NCBI GenBank assembly: GCA_964562985.1
Contig: CAZLWE010000077.1
Coordinates: forward strand, 1-13,346
Length of the DNA stretch: 13,346 nt
DNA from: SHLQ01 sp964562985
GTDB lineage: Bacteria; Actinomycetota; Acidimicrobiia; Acidimicrobiales; SHLQ01
Direction: 5' to 3'
In this document: piece by piece, positions 1 to 6,635 of the stretch
Layout: each line of letters starts with the position of its first letter
Position numbering within the stretch: position 1 is the first letter of the stretch
Notes under the pieces: model-generated
The model's database searches: none
Seen by the model: only the letters and a program-made list of their open reading frames with translations
What the model was told of the DNA's origin: nothing
Position numbers and translations under genes: made by a program

Positions 1-1
1 G

Positions 2-1162
2 AAGAATCCGGGCAAGCCGATCGGCGTCGACGAGTACTACGAGATCATGTTCACCGAGAACGTGCCTGGTCTCGCCGAAGAGGCAGCGGCGGCGGGGGAG
101 AGCCCGCTCGAGTACATGCGCAACCGTGGTGCGTACTCCATTCCTGGCGACACCCACGTTCCCTACGAGCGAGACATCGACCCCTCGGCCGTCGAAGGTT
201 GCGAAAAGGACGAAGGCGGTGTTTACCGCAAGCCCGGTACCGCCGGCATGTGGGACGGCACTCCCGAGGGTCTTGCCGATATCAAGCTCCAAGGGCTCGG
301 TGACGGTTCGCCGGCGATCGAGATCGATGGCGAGCTCAAGGAAGGCTTCGTTACCCCGTCGAAGAAGCTCGAGATGTACTCGACCACGCTCAAAGACTGG
401 GGTTGGCCCGAGTACGCAACGCCCACCTGGATCCCGAGCCATGTGCACTGGGAAGAGTTGGACATGGCGGGCAACGAGCGAATCCTGTTGCCGACGTTCC
501 GAATCCCGACGCTCATTCACACTCGTTCGGCGAACTCGAAGTGGTTGGCTGAGATCAGCCATCGTCATCCGCTGTGGCTGCACCCCGAAGACGCCGAGAA
601 ACTCAACATCAAAGAGAACGGACTCGTCCGGGTCACCACTCGCATCGGCCACTTTGTGATCAGCGCTTGGCAGACCGAAGGTATCCGCCCCGGCATTGTC
701 GCTGCGTCTCACCACATGGGTCGCTGGCGTCTTGAGGAGGGCGAAGCCCGAAGTTGGGGAGCTGGCAAGGCCGACATTAAGTTCCCCGACCGCAAGCCTG
801 ACGAGCGCGGTGTTTGGCAGCTCAAGCGCACCGACGGCATTCGCACGTGGGATTCCGACGACGAGGACACGAACCGCATCTGGTGGACCGACACCGGCGT
901 GCATCAGAACCTCACGTTCTCGGTGCAACCCGACCCGATCTCTGGCATGCAGTGCTGGCACCAGCGGGTGCACGTCACCCCGGCCGAGCCGGGTGATCAA
1001 TATGGCGATGTCGTGGTCGACACGAACAAGTCCCGCGAGGCCTACCTCGAATGGCTCGAGAAGACCCGTCCGGCCCCCGGTCCCGGCGGTCTACGCCGCC
1101 CGCTCTGGTACGCCCGTCCACTTAAGCCAACGGCACCGACCTATCTCAGCCCCGAAGCCTAA
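2..1162 (+). CDS. DMSO-reductase-family molybdopterin oxidoreductase, C-terminal part (5' truncated by window edge)
   Basis: The reading frame is open from the first complete codon at base 2 to TAA at 1160-1162, giving 386 visible residues, so the true start lies left of the window. The visible part looks like the C-terminal half of a bis-MGD molybdoenzyme catalytic subunit. About residues 113-125 (GFVTPSKKLEMYS) resemble the Thr-Pro-Ser-Lys-x-Glu-x-Tyr segment before the dinucleotide-binding domain. About residues 160-250 carry that domain, with the HTRS and HPLWLHPEDAEKLNI segments and a His-His pair (SHHMGRWR). This domain normally grips one pterin-guanine dinucleotide. The N-terminal Fe-S and Mo-ligand region, which would show the subfamily, is not visible. 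The substrate therefore cannot be named: arsenate, thiosulfate, polysulfide and formate enzymes all remain possible. The Pro-rich C-terminus (about 357-386) looks like a family-specific tail. The gene is not part of the cox operon. Confidence 0.8.
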   Translation, partial: KNPGKPIGVDEYYEIMFTENVPGLAEEAAAAGESPLEYMRNRGAYSIPGDTHVPYERDIDPSAVEGCEKDEGGVYRKPGTAGMWDGTPEGLADIKLQGLGDGSPAIEIDGELKEGFVTPSKKLEMYSTTLKDWGWPEYATPTWIPSHVHWEELDMAGNERILLPTFRIPTLIHTRSANSKWLAEISHRHPLWLHPEDAEKLNIKENGLVRVTTRIGHFVISAWQTEGIRPGIVAASHHMGRWRLEEGEARSWGAGKADIKFPDRKPDERGVWQLKRTDGIRTWDSDDEDTNRIWWTDTGVHQNLTFSVQPDPISGMQCWHQRVHVTPAEPGDQYGDVVVDTNKSREAYLEWLEKTRPAPGPGGLRRPLWYARPLKPTAPTYLSPEA

Positions 1163-1205
1163 ACAGTTAGGGACTGGGAAACCACCCAGTCCCTAACCGT
1201 TTAGG
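1158..1205. terminator. Long convergent (bidirectional) terminator hairpin
   Basis: Two 21-base arms (1158-1178 and 1185-1205) pair at 20 of 21 positions around the six-base loop AAACCA. The single irregular pair (bases 1165 and 1198) is A-C in plus-strand RNA but G-U in minus-strand RNA, so the minus-strand hairpin is continuous. The TAA stop of the upstream oxidoreductase (1160-1162) lies inside the left arm. There is no long T run on either side, only TTTAGG at each end, as is common for high-GC terminators. It sits between two convergent genes and probably serves both. Confidence 0.8.
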
Positions 1206-1271
1206 TACGGCCCAGCGAGGAGCGGCCGATGTTTGGAGCGCAGCGAGAAACTCGGTTAACGACGAGGGCCT

Positions 1272-1670
1272 CTAGGCCCGAGGAGTGGCAGTGACGTCGG
1301 TAGCGATGCCGCCGCGAACGTTTTGGCTCAGGGTGACCTCGATGTCGGTGACGGCATCGCCAAGCGCGGCGATGTGATCGGCCATTTCGCAAGCGAGGTG
1401 TTCGGCGAAGATTCGCTTGTCCCGGTAGGTCGTGAGCCACAGCTTCAGTGACTTTGACTCGATTGCCTGGGTCACGGCCGTGTAGCTGATCGTCGCCTTG
1501 TAAATGTCGGGTTGGATGCCCTCGACAGCCGGGCACAGCGCCTGAAGTTCCTCGGTTGTGAAGACGACCTGGATCGGTCGATCCACCGGGAACGTGTCGA
1601 GCCGCCCGTATTCGCTCGCATCGACCTGTCGGCCAAGCATTGTTTTGTCGGGTAGGGCTTCTTCAAACAT
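1272..1670 (-). CDS. queF: QueF-family 7-cyano-7-deazaguanine (preQ0) reductase-like protein
   Basis: The 132-residue product matches the short, single-domain T-fold form of QueF (about 165 residues in Bacillus). The family reduces preQ0 to preQ1 with NADPH in queuosine tRNA modification. The diagnostic ESKSLK signature is at residues 71-76. The nucleophilic Cys is C46 in LCPAVEGIQPD with the partner Asp at D55, and RGGI (119-122) matches the conserved C-terminal segment. Two things are odd. The Cys-to-Asp spacing is nine rather than the seven I recall for Bacillus QueF. The usual Phe-His-Glu motif reads Phe-Ala-Glu (88-90), so the substrate-contacting His is missing. I chose ATG 1668-1670 because similarity begins just after it and GGAGG lies upstream (1686-1690), although 15 bases away. 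ATG at 1640 is an alternative, and the open frame extends to 1856. A QueF-like enzyme with altered specificity is possible. Confidence 0.75.
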   Translation of the reverse strand: MFEEALPDKTMLGRQVDASEYGRLDTFPVDRPIQVVFTTEELQALCPAVEGIQPDIYKATISYTAVTQAIESKSLKLWLTTYRDKRIFAEHLACEMADHIAALGDAVTDIEVTLSQNVRGGIATDVTATPRA

Positions 1671-1745
1671 AGCCGCGAGGCTACCGCCTCCAAGAAAATC
1701 TGTGGTCGGTGAGCATGCCGATAGTCCGCTGACGGACCACAGATT
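1670..1745 (-). promoter_or_regulatory. Structured 5' leader of the queF-like gene (candidate attenuator or translational switch)
   Basis: Read on the minus strand, this leader holds a perfect 11-bp inverted repeat (AATCTGTGGTC 1707-1697 with GACCACAGATT 1745-1735, 27-base spacer) that runs into TTTT-C, which is terminator-like. A competing stem, GTCCG/CGGAC (1733-1737 with 1724-1728, loop TCAG), uses part of the same arm. Nearer the gene, GAGGC/GCCTC (1686-1690 with 1677-1681) would cover the Shine-Dalgarno GGAGG. An overlapping stem TAGCC/GGCTA (1679-1683 with 1670-1674) reaches the A of the start codon. The paired alternatives suggest a switch, but no known preQ1 riboswitch class is recognisable. 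The repeat could instead be an operator in the divergent intergenic region. Confidence 0.45.
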
Positions 1746-1822
1746 CCCCAAGCTCGTAGAAGCACACGATTCACGCGCTCGGCGGTTCTTGTGTGTGCGG
1801 GTGAGAGTGGCAAGCTTGCGGT

Positions 1823-3169
1823 ATGACACTGAACGATTCGACCAACCCAGCCCCAAGCCCGGCTTTGGCCTCTCGCCCGTGGGTTCCCGAAGCGAGTGAG
1901 GCCTACGTGGCCAGAACAGCGAAGCGGGCTGCGGCCTTGAGTAGCGCTGAGGTCGAGGACTGGATCGATGAGCTCGTGGCCGAGAACTCGGTAATTCACG
2001 ATCAACAGTGTGTGAATCTCAACCCGGCCACCAACACGATGAACCCGCGAGCTGAAGCAATGCTGAGCTCAGGGCTAGGGGCACGGCCATCGCTTGGTTA
2101 TCCCGGCGCGAAGTACGAGATGGGTCTCGAAGCGATCGAACAGATCGAGATCATCACCGCTGAACTTGCCGCCCAGGTCTTCGAGGCGGAATTCGCGGAG
2201 ATCCGCGTGCCGTCGGGTGCCATGGCGAATCTGTATGCGTTCATGGCGCTCGCCGAGCCGGGCGACGCGATCATTGTCCCTCCCGCAACGATTGCGGGCC
2301 ATGTCACCCACCAACAGCCGGGGTGCGCTGGCCTGTACGGGCTCGACATTCACGAAGCACCGATCGATACAGATCGCTACACCGTTGATGTGGGCGCGCT
2401 TGGAACACTTGCCGAACAGGTTCGGCCAAAGGTGATCTCCATTGGGTGCAGCCTCAACCTTGAACATCATGACGTCGCTGGCATTCGCGAGGTAGCCGAC
2501 TCGGTGGGAGCGAAGGTGTTGTTCGACGCCGCGCACCTGTCCGGAGTTATGGCCGGAAAGGCGTGGCCGAATCCGCTACACGCCGGTGCGCACGTGATGA
2601 CGATGAGCACGTACAAGAGCCTGGCCGGCCCGCCGTCCGGTTTGTTGGTGACCAACGACCCCGAGATAGCCCAGCGAGTCGACGAGATCGCATTTCCAGG
2701 GATGACGGCGAACTTTGATGTGGCGAAGAGTGCTGCGCTTGCGGTGACGTTGCTCGACTGGGTTGAGCACGGGCGCGATTACGCAACAGCGATGGTCGAG
2801 GTTGCGGTGGAGTTGGCCGCGGCGTTGGAGGACGCCGGTGCTGACGTCCATAGAGCGGGTACCGCGCATACTCGCTCCCACGCATTTGCGTTGGTAGCGG
2901 GTGAACGCGGCGGGGACGCAACGGTGTGGCACTTGCGACGAGCAAACCTGCTGACGTGCGCCATTGGTTTGCCCACAGGGTTGGACGCTGGAGTTCGAAT
3001 CGGTACGAACGAGATGGTCCGGTGGGGCATGGGTGTCGCAGATGTTGAGGAACTCGCTGCGCTGATCGTGGGCGGCCTCGGGGATCACCCTGAACGCATC
3101 GCGCCGGAGGTGTCCTCGTTTAGGGCGCGGTTTCCCTCGATTCGCTATGTCCGGGCGAACGACTGCTAG
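1823..3169 (+). CDS. Serine hydroxymethyltransferase-like PLP-dependent enzyme (divergent)
   Basis: The 448-residue fold-type I PLP enzyme is built like serine hydroxymethyltransferase. GYPGAKYEMG (92-101) matches the YPGKRYYGG region. GHVTH (159-163) supplies the ring-stacking His. FDAAHLSG (234-241) gives the cofactor Asp235 and His238. STYKSLAGPPSG (262-273) holds the Schiff-base Lys265. GVRIGTNEMVRWG (390-402) holds the carboxylate-binding Arg392. Unlike GlyA, the residue before the lysine is Tyr rather than His, and the N-terminal Ser-Glu-Asn segment with the folate-reaction Glu is replaced by NLNPATNT (65-72). The Tyr-Ala-Glu-Gly before YPG is also lost. An N-terminal extension of about 30 residues is present. 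It may act on another amino acid, as alpha-methylserine hydroxymethyltransferases or aldolase relatives do, and the substrate is unknown. ATG 1823 has only a weak GAGAGTGG upstream. It is divergent from the queF-like gene. Confidence 0.8.
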   Translation: MTLNDSTNPAPSPALASRPWVPEASEAYVARTAKRAAALSSAEVEDWIDELVAENSVIHDQQCVNLNPATNTMNPRAEAMLSSGLGARPSLGYPGAKYEMGLEAIEQIEIITAELAAQVFEAEFAEIRVPSGAMANLYAFMALAEPGDAIIVPPATIAGHVTHQQPGCAGLYGLDIHEAPIDTDRYTVDVGALGTLAEQVRPKVISIGCSLNLEHHDVAGIREVADSVGAKVLFDAAHLSGVMAGKAWPNPLHAGAHVMTMSTYKSLAGPPSGLLVTNDPEIAQRVDEIAFPGMTANFDVAKSAALAVTLLDWVEHGRDYATAMVEVAVELAAALEDAGADVHRAGTAHTRSHAFALVAGERGGDATVWHLRRANLLTCAIGLPTGLDAGVRIGTNEMVRWGMGVADVEELAALIVGGLGDHPERIAPEVSSFRARFPSIRYVRANDC

Positions 3170-3224
3170 TCGCGTTCAAGGATTAGGGCATAGAGTGGGA
3201 GTAAGCGCCGGGCACTGATCGATT

Positions 3225-4706
3225 ATGGCGAACCACGGGCTAACACCAGAGCAATTTGAGACTCTCTTCGGCGACGTAATTCGTCGCGAGATTGAGATGC
3301 TCGCGGACGAGCGCAAGGCTGGCTCCGATCAGGTCCCCGATGACTCGACCGTGGACCTTGACGCTGTGTCAGGATCGACCTCGCCACCAGTTGCTGCCAC
3401 TGGGTCAGGTTGGGAACCCAAGCCTGTAGACGCAGATCACCACCAACCGAGCGCAGTTCCGCCAGCGGCTAGCGGTACGGAGCTGGCTCCCGTTCACGAC
3501 CATGTTGATCCCTTCGTCGCTCAGCCCGTGGAGTCAGCGGCTATTGGTTCGGAGCTTGAGTCGGTCCCCGATGTGGACCTTGTAGAAAGCAAGTCCGAAC
3601 AGCTCGTCGGTCCAGTCCTCGAAGAAGACGCCAAAGGGTCTGCTGGTTGGCTTTCGGGAGTTCTCGTCGTCCTGGCGATAGTTGCCGGTATTGGGGTAAT
3701 CGGGTTTTTCGCGTTCCAACGACAGGCTGGAACGATTAACACCGAAGTCCTCTCTGGCGCCGAGGCGGCGGTCGACCAAGCTGATGGAGTCGAAGATGGC
3801 GATACTGCTGATGAGCCAACCGAAGACGGCGAGGTAGAGGCAGTCGTTGACGGCGAGGATCTCGAAACAACCGGTCCAGAGGTAGCGGCTGCTGAGGCAG
3901 AAGAGCCACCGACGGACAATGCCGCACCGGCGACCGACGCTGACGATCAAGAAACCATCGAAGACGATACCAACGAGGACCCAGCCACCTCGGAGGTGCA
4001 AGCCCCTCCGGTTGAGCCCGCTGACCCCGAGCAAGTCACGCCCGAGACCACAACGGCCCCGACGACGAGCCAAGTTGAACCGCAGACCACTACCCCCGCG
4101 TCGCCCGCCGCACCCGCTGGCTCTTTGGTGGGGACGCTTGCCGGAAGTTCGCTATGTCAGGACCCGGCGGGTGACGTCCTCGTCGTGGTCGAACCGCCCG
4201 GGACCTCGATCGCGGCGCCAGATGCCGTCGACCTGGTCAGCGTTGAGCTGACCGTCTCATCGACTGAGGTCGTAGTCCGTTGGCAGACCGCCGCCGAAAT
4301 CCCGGCCGACTTTGGACAACTGGGTGCATCGCCGGTCGAGGTCGGTTCGTTCTCGGTCACGCTTTGGAGCGATGCTCCGGGAGTCGTTTCTCCCGATGAG
4401 CCGATTCGACGGGTGAACCTCATTGTTGACATCGACTTTGGTGACGTGACCGGATTGGTTACCGGTAGCGGCCCTTCTTTGCGCAACAATTCGCGCGCTG
4501 GTGCGGTCGCCTTCGATGGCGACAGCATAGTAGGGACCTTCGCAGTCAGCGATCTCGGTCAACTACCGGCCGAGTTCAACTGGACGGGCGCCGTTCGGGT
4601 AGGTCTCGTCGCCGCCGCTAGCCCGGAAGGTGTGGAGAGTTTCGCGACGGCTTCGGACAGTGCCTGCGCTCCCTTCGAAGTCTCCGGACAGCCGTTCCCT
4701 GGCTAG
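3225..4706 (+). CDS. Single-pass membrane protein of unknown function with secreted beta-rich domain
   Basis: I do not recognise this 493-residue protein. Residues 1-30 (LTPEQFETLFGDVIRREIEML) are probably a short cytoplasmic helix. Residues 31-140 are acidic and low complexity. Residues 142-164 form one hydrophobic membrane segment followed by QRQ. Residues 165-298 are a disordered linker rich in Glu, Asp, Thr and Pro (for example TTTAPTTSQ), typical of actinobacterial surface proteins. Residues about 305-485 look like a compact beta-sandwich (CQDPAGDVLVVVEPPG, VSVELTVSSTEVVVRW). The only two cysteines, C311 and C481, bracket that domain and could form a disulfide outside the cell. The cytoplasmic-tail, membrane and ectodomain plan resembles an anti-sigma factor or surface sensor, but no sigma gene is adjacent. 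It starts 55 bases after the SHMT-like gene on the same strand and may be cotranscribed. ATG 3225 has only a weak GGGAG upstream. Confidence 0.75.
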   Translation: MANHGLTPEQFETLFGDVIRREIEMLADERKAGSDQVPDDSTVDLDAVSGSTSPPVAATGSGWEPKPVDADHHQPSAVPPAASGTELAPVHDHVDPFVAQPVESAAIGSELESVPDVDLVESKSEQLVGPVLEEDAKGSAGWLSGVLVVLAIVAGIGVIGFFAFQRQAGTINTEVLSGAEAAVDQADGVEDGDTADEPTEDGEVEAVVDGEDLETTGPEVAAAEAEEPPTDNAAPATDADDQETIEDDTNEDPATSEVQAPPVEPADPEQVTPETTTAPTTSQVEPQTTTPASPAAPAGSLVGTLAGSSLCQDPAGDVLVVVEPPGTSIAAPDAVDLVSVELTVSSTEVVVRWQTAAEIPADFGQLGASPVEVGSFSVTLWSDAPGVVSPDEPIRRVNLIVDIDFGDVTGLVTGSGPSLRNNSRAGAVAFDGDSIVGTFAVSDLGQLPAEFNWTGAVRVGLVAAASPEGVESFATASDSACAPFEVSGQPFPG

Positions 4707-4708
4707 CG

Positions 4709-4732
4709 AGCGTCCGCTAACCAGCGGGCGCT
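4709..4732. terminator. Convergent terminator-like hairpin between the membrane-protein gene and mscS
   Basis: The arms AGCGTCCGCT (4709-4718) and AGCGGGCGCT (4723-4732) pair around an AACC loop. The one non-Watson-Crick pair (bases 4713 and 4728) is U-G in plus-strand RNA and A-C in minus-strand RNA, so it should work better for the plus-strand gene. It starts three bases after that gene's TAG and overlaps the mscS stop codon. No T tract follows. Confidence 0.55.
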
Positions 4733-5792
4733 AACCCTCTTGTTGGGCTTCTGTGAGGGAAGCGACCCGGCTTTGGAGCAGTTCGATTCGACGCTCCGCT
4801 CGTTCGACCGCACGTTGCGCCCGTTCGGCGATCTCGGGATCGTCGTTCGTTACCTCGAGGCGTAGGAGATCTAGGTTCTCCGCAGCATCGGCAAGCTTGC
4901 TCCTGGTCTCCTCGATCTGTGCGGCGGCATCAGCCTTGTCGAAGACCCGCGACTCGGCAGTGCGTCGAGAGGAGGCTCGGCGCTCGTCTTCAGGCTCAGG
5001 AATCGCTGGATCGTTGCTGGCTTCCCGGCGAGCGATAAACATGGGCGACATTATTTCGACGTTGGCTCCGTGCAACGTATCGAGAATCGCTCCGCGGAGT
5101 CTCGAACGGCTGGCGAGGAGCGACCTCGGGTCTTCCAAGAACCCAGCGATTCGATAGTTGACCGTGTAGTCGCCTAGATCTACGACCTGGACGAAGGGCT
5201 CGATCAAGCCCGCCTTCTCGGCTGCAGAGACAAACAGTTCTTCAAGCATGTGGCGCGAGACGTCATAGCCGATCGACGCGTTTGCGGAAACGATCGTTCC
5301 CGATGCTCGGACGACCCGGACGGGTTGGTTGACCATGAGCGAGTTCGGCAAGGTCACCAAATCGCGATCGGCGGATTGGATCTCCGTGTGGAATAGCCCA
5401 CGTTCGGTCACTCGGCCCACATGTTCAGCGACTTCGATGAAGTCCCCGGGCTTAAAGCTGCTCACCGTGCGAAGCATCAATCCGGCCATGGCGTTGGCGA
5501 TGATGGACTGGGAGGAGATCGCGAGCGCGCCCGTGACGATGAGGCCGAAGACGGAGAACGCTAGATCGGAGTCGGTGCCTTCCGGCAACACGAAGATAAC
5601 GACGAGAAGGCCGACCAGAATGACGGCCGCTGTGCCCAGCTGGGAACGGAACCCAATGTCGGCTTCATCGCCGCCGGAACGTCGCTGCAGGATCCAACGA
5701 ACCAAAAAGATCGCCGCGAAAGTGATCGCTGCGACAATGATCGCCGGGATCCAGTCGGCAAACTCTGCACCGTCTTGTTGCGCGAATAGCAC
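4731..5792 (-). CDS. MscS-family small-conductance mechanosensitive ion channel
   Basis: The 353-residue protein has membrane segments at about 14-35, 51-70 and 78-112. The last is the pore helix, rich in Gly, Ala and Ser (VTGALAISSQSIIANAMAGL), and leads into KPGDFIEV (114-121). The beta domain follows with GRVTERGLFHTEIQSADRD and LPNSLM (126-153). A C-terminal alpha-beta domain ends at NVEIMSPMF (244-252). In this family the channel opens under membrane tension to release solutes in hypo-osmotic shock. Residues about 265-353 are an extra, highly charged helical tail (Glu/Arg/Ala heptad-like, EIAERAQRAVERAERRIELL), probably a cytoplasmic coiled coil. The start is GTG at 5790-5792, the first possible start after an in-frame TAG. 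No clear Shine-Dalgarno site precedes it. The stop is shared with the convergent hairpin. Confidence 0.88.
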   Translation of the reverse strand: MLFAQQDGAEFADWIPAIIVAAITFAAIFLVRWILQRRSGGDEADIGFRSQLGTAAVILVGLLVVIFVLPEGTDSDLAFSVFGLIVTGALAISSQSIIANAMAGLMLRTVSSFKPGDFIEVAEHVGRVTERGLFHTEIQSADRDLVTLPNSLMVNQPVRVVRASGTIVSANASIGYDVSRHMLEELFVSAAEKAGLIEPFVQVVDLGDYTVNYRIAGFLEDPRSLLASRSRLRGAILDTLHGANVEIMSPMFIARREASNDPAIPEPEDERRASSRRTAESRVFDKADAAAQIEETRSKLADAAENLDLLRLEVTNDDPEIAERAQRAVERAERRIELLQSRVASLTEAQQEG

Positions 5793-5878
5793 GTAGCTTG
5801 TCTAGTCGACCAGCGGCCAACTTGGGTAGATCAGGGTGAACCGGACCGCGCGAAGGACGCCCCCTGTTAACTGATGTA

Positions 5879-6004
5879 TTAGTTCCTCGACGAACCGATA
5901 TCGGTCAGTCGATACTCCGCGTTTGCACTCTCGCTAATCAAGATCGATACGAGACCAGCTAGTGCTACTGCTGCTGAACTACATGCTGCGAATACGATTC
6001 GCAT
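5879..6004 (-). CDS. Possible 41-residue exported or membrane peptide
   Basis: A short open frame runs from ATG 6002-6004 to TAA 5879-5881. It has a G-rich GGGGGTAG six bases upstream of ATG and a better AGGAG (6020-6024) 15 bases upstream. The product starts with a basic residue (Met-Arg), has a continuous hydrophobic stretch at about 3-23 (IVFAACSSAAVALAGLVSIL), then SESANA before EYRLTD. This is a convincing signal-peptide plan with an Ala-x-Ala cleavage site at residue 30, leaving a mature peptide of 12 residues. If it is not cleaved it would be a single-pass peptide. It lies 86 bases upstream of mscS on the same strand. Against it, codon use is poor in G/C at third positions compared with the neighbours, and I know no family match. 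It may be spurious. Confidence 0.35.
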   Translation of the reverse strand: MRIVFAACSSAAVALAGLVSILISESANAEYRLTDIGSSRN

Positions 6005-6163
6005 GAACTACCCCCGTTGCTCCTCACAAAAATGGGACTCAAGAGGCTCTCACCCAGCGCGTCCCGTCAACTGCTGTGAGTCCGAACTTAGATGACTTTC
6101 TCATCGCTGTCATCTCGGAATACTCGAGAATCGCGAAAAGTATCTCGATCGACATATTGTCCG

Positions 6164-6169
6164 TAAGCT
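6164..6169 (+). promoter_or_regulatory. Possible -10 element for a leaderless MOSC-gene transcript
   Basis: TAAGCT fits the TAnnnT pattern of actinobacterial -10 elements and ends seven bases before the GTG start at 6177. Transcription would then begin at or next to the start codon. No Shine-Dalgarno site precedes that GTG, which fits a leaderless message. No convincing -35 element was found. Confidence 0.25.
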
Positions 6170-6176
6170 AGGCACC

Positions 6177-6635
6177 GTGAGCGAGGTTGTTTCACTCCAA
6201 ATCGCATTGGCATCCCGCTTACCGATGCGCAGTATTGAGCGCATTGAGATCCTCGACGGCCACGGCATTACGGGTGATCGCTACGAGAATGCTCGACATC
6301 GCCAGGTTACTGTGCAGTCACTTGAGGAGATCGCTGTTGCCGAAGAGCGGGTCGGGAGATCCCTCGACGCAGTACTGACACGACGCAATATCACCGTCGA
6401 TGTGGGGTTACTCGATCGCACCCCGGGCAGCCGAATTCGAATCGGATCCGACGCCAATGGCTGGGTCGAGCTTGAAGTCGTTCGCGACGCCGCTCCATGC
6501 AAGCTGCTCGAAGACAACCTTGGTCGAGATGCAAAACTTGCGCTCTCCAAGAAAGCGGGCGTCGTGTATCGAACGATCAGCGGTGGCACGATCCAGCTCG
6601 GGGACCAGCTCGAGGTCGTCGAGATCCCGACGTAG
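6177..6635 (+). CDS. MOSC-domain protein (molybdenum-cofactor sulfur carrier or cofactor-binding type)
   Basis: The 152-residue protein is a single MOSC domain, the module found at the C-terminus of Mo-cofactor sulfurases and in stand-alone proteins such as YiiM and YuaD. The motif GITGDRYE (30-37) matches the family Gly-Ile-x-Gly-Asp-Arg segment. RRNITVDV (69-76) and DAAPCKLLEDNLG (104-116) follow, and Cys108 is the conserved cysteine proposed to carry sulfur. No other domain is fused to it. By context it probably handles molybdenum cofactor or its sulfido ligand for the CO dehydrogenase encoded nearby, although it is on the opposite strand and converges on the end of that operon. GTG 6177 was chosen because family similarity starts almost at once. 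The next in-frame ATG (6225) would remove the first strand of the domain. It may be leaderless. Confidence 0.8.
   Translation: MSEVVSLQIALASRLPMRSIERIEILDGHGITGDRYENARHRQVTVQSLEEIAVAEERVGRSLDAVLTRRNITVDVGLLDRTPGSRIRIGSDANGWVELEVVRDAAPCKLLEDNLGRDAKLALSKKAGVVYRTISGGTIQLGDQLEVVEIPT

Larger units (their letters stand above)
5793..6176. other. Intergenic region between mscS and the MOSC gene
   Basis: This 384-base stretch is less GC-rich than its neighbours and separates two divergently transcribed genes, so it should hold both promoters. I could not place either promoter confidently. It holds one candidate small gene (5879-6004, minus). Two 7-bp inverted repeats are also present (GGACTCA 6035-6041 with TGAGTCC 6077-6083, and AGATGAC 6090-6096 with GTCATCT 6109-6115). 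Repeats of that length are expected by chance in a region this size. No tRNA fold was seen. Confidence 0.5.

Noticed and set aside
1764..1798. GCACAC/GTGTGC inverted repeat upstream of the SHMT-like gene
   Set aside because: It is a six-base repeat with a wide spacer, common by chance, and it shows no clear relation to promoter elements.
1671..1856. Longer QueF product starting at 1856
   Set aside because: The extra 62 residues have no QueF similarity, overlap the start of the divergent SHMT-like gene, and would leave no promoter space.
5894..5905. Perfect palindrome ACCGATATCGGT as an operator
   Set aside because: A 12-bp palindrome is expected a few times by chance in 13 kb. It occurs once here and lies inside the candidate small gene.
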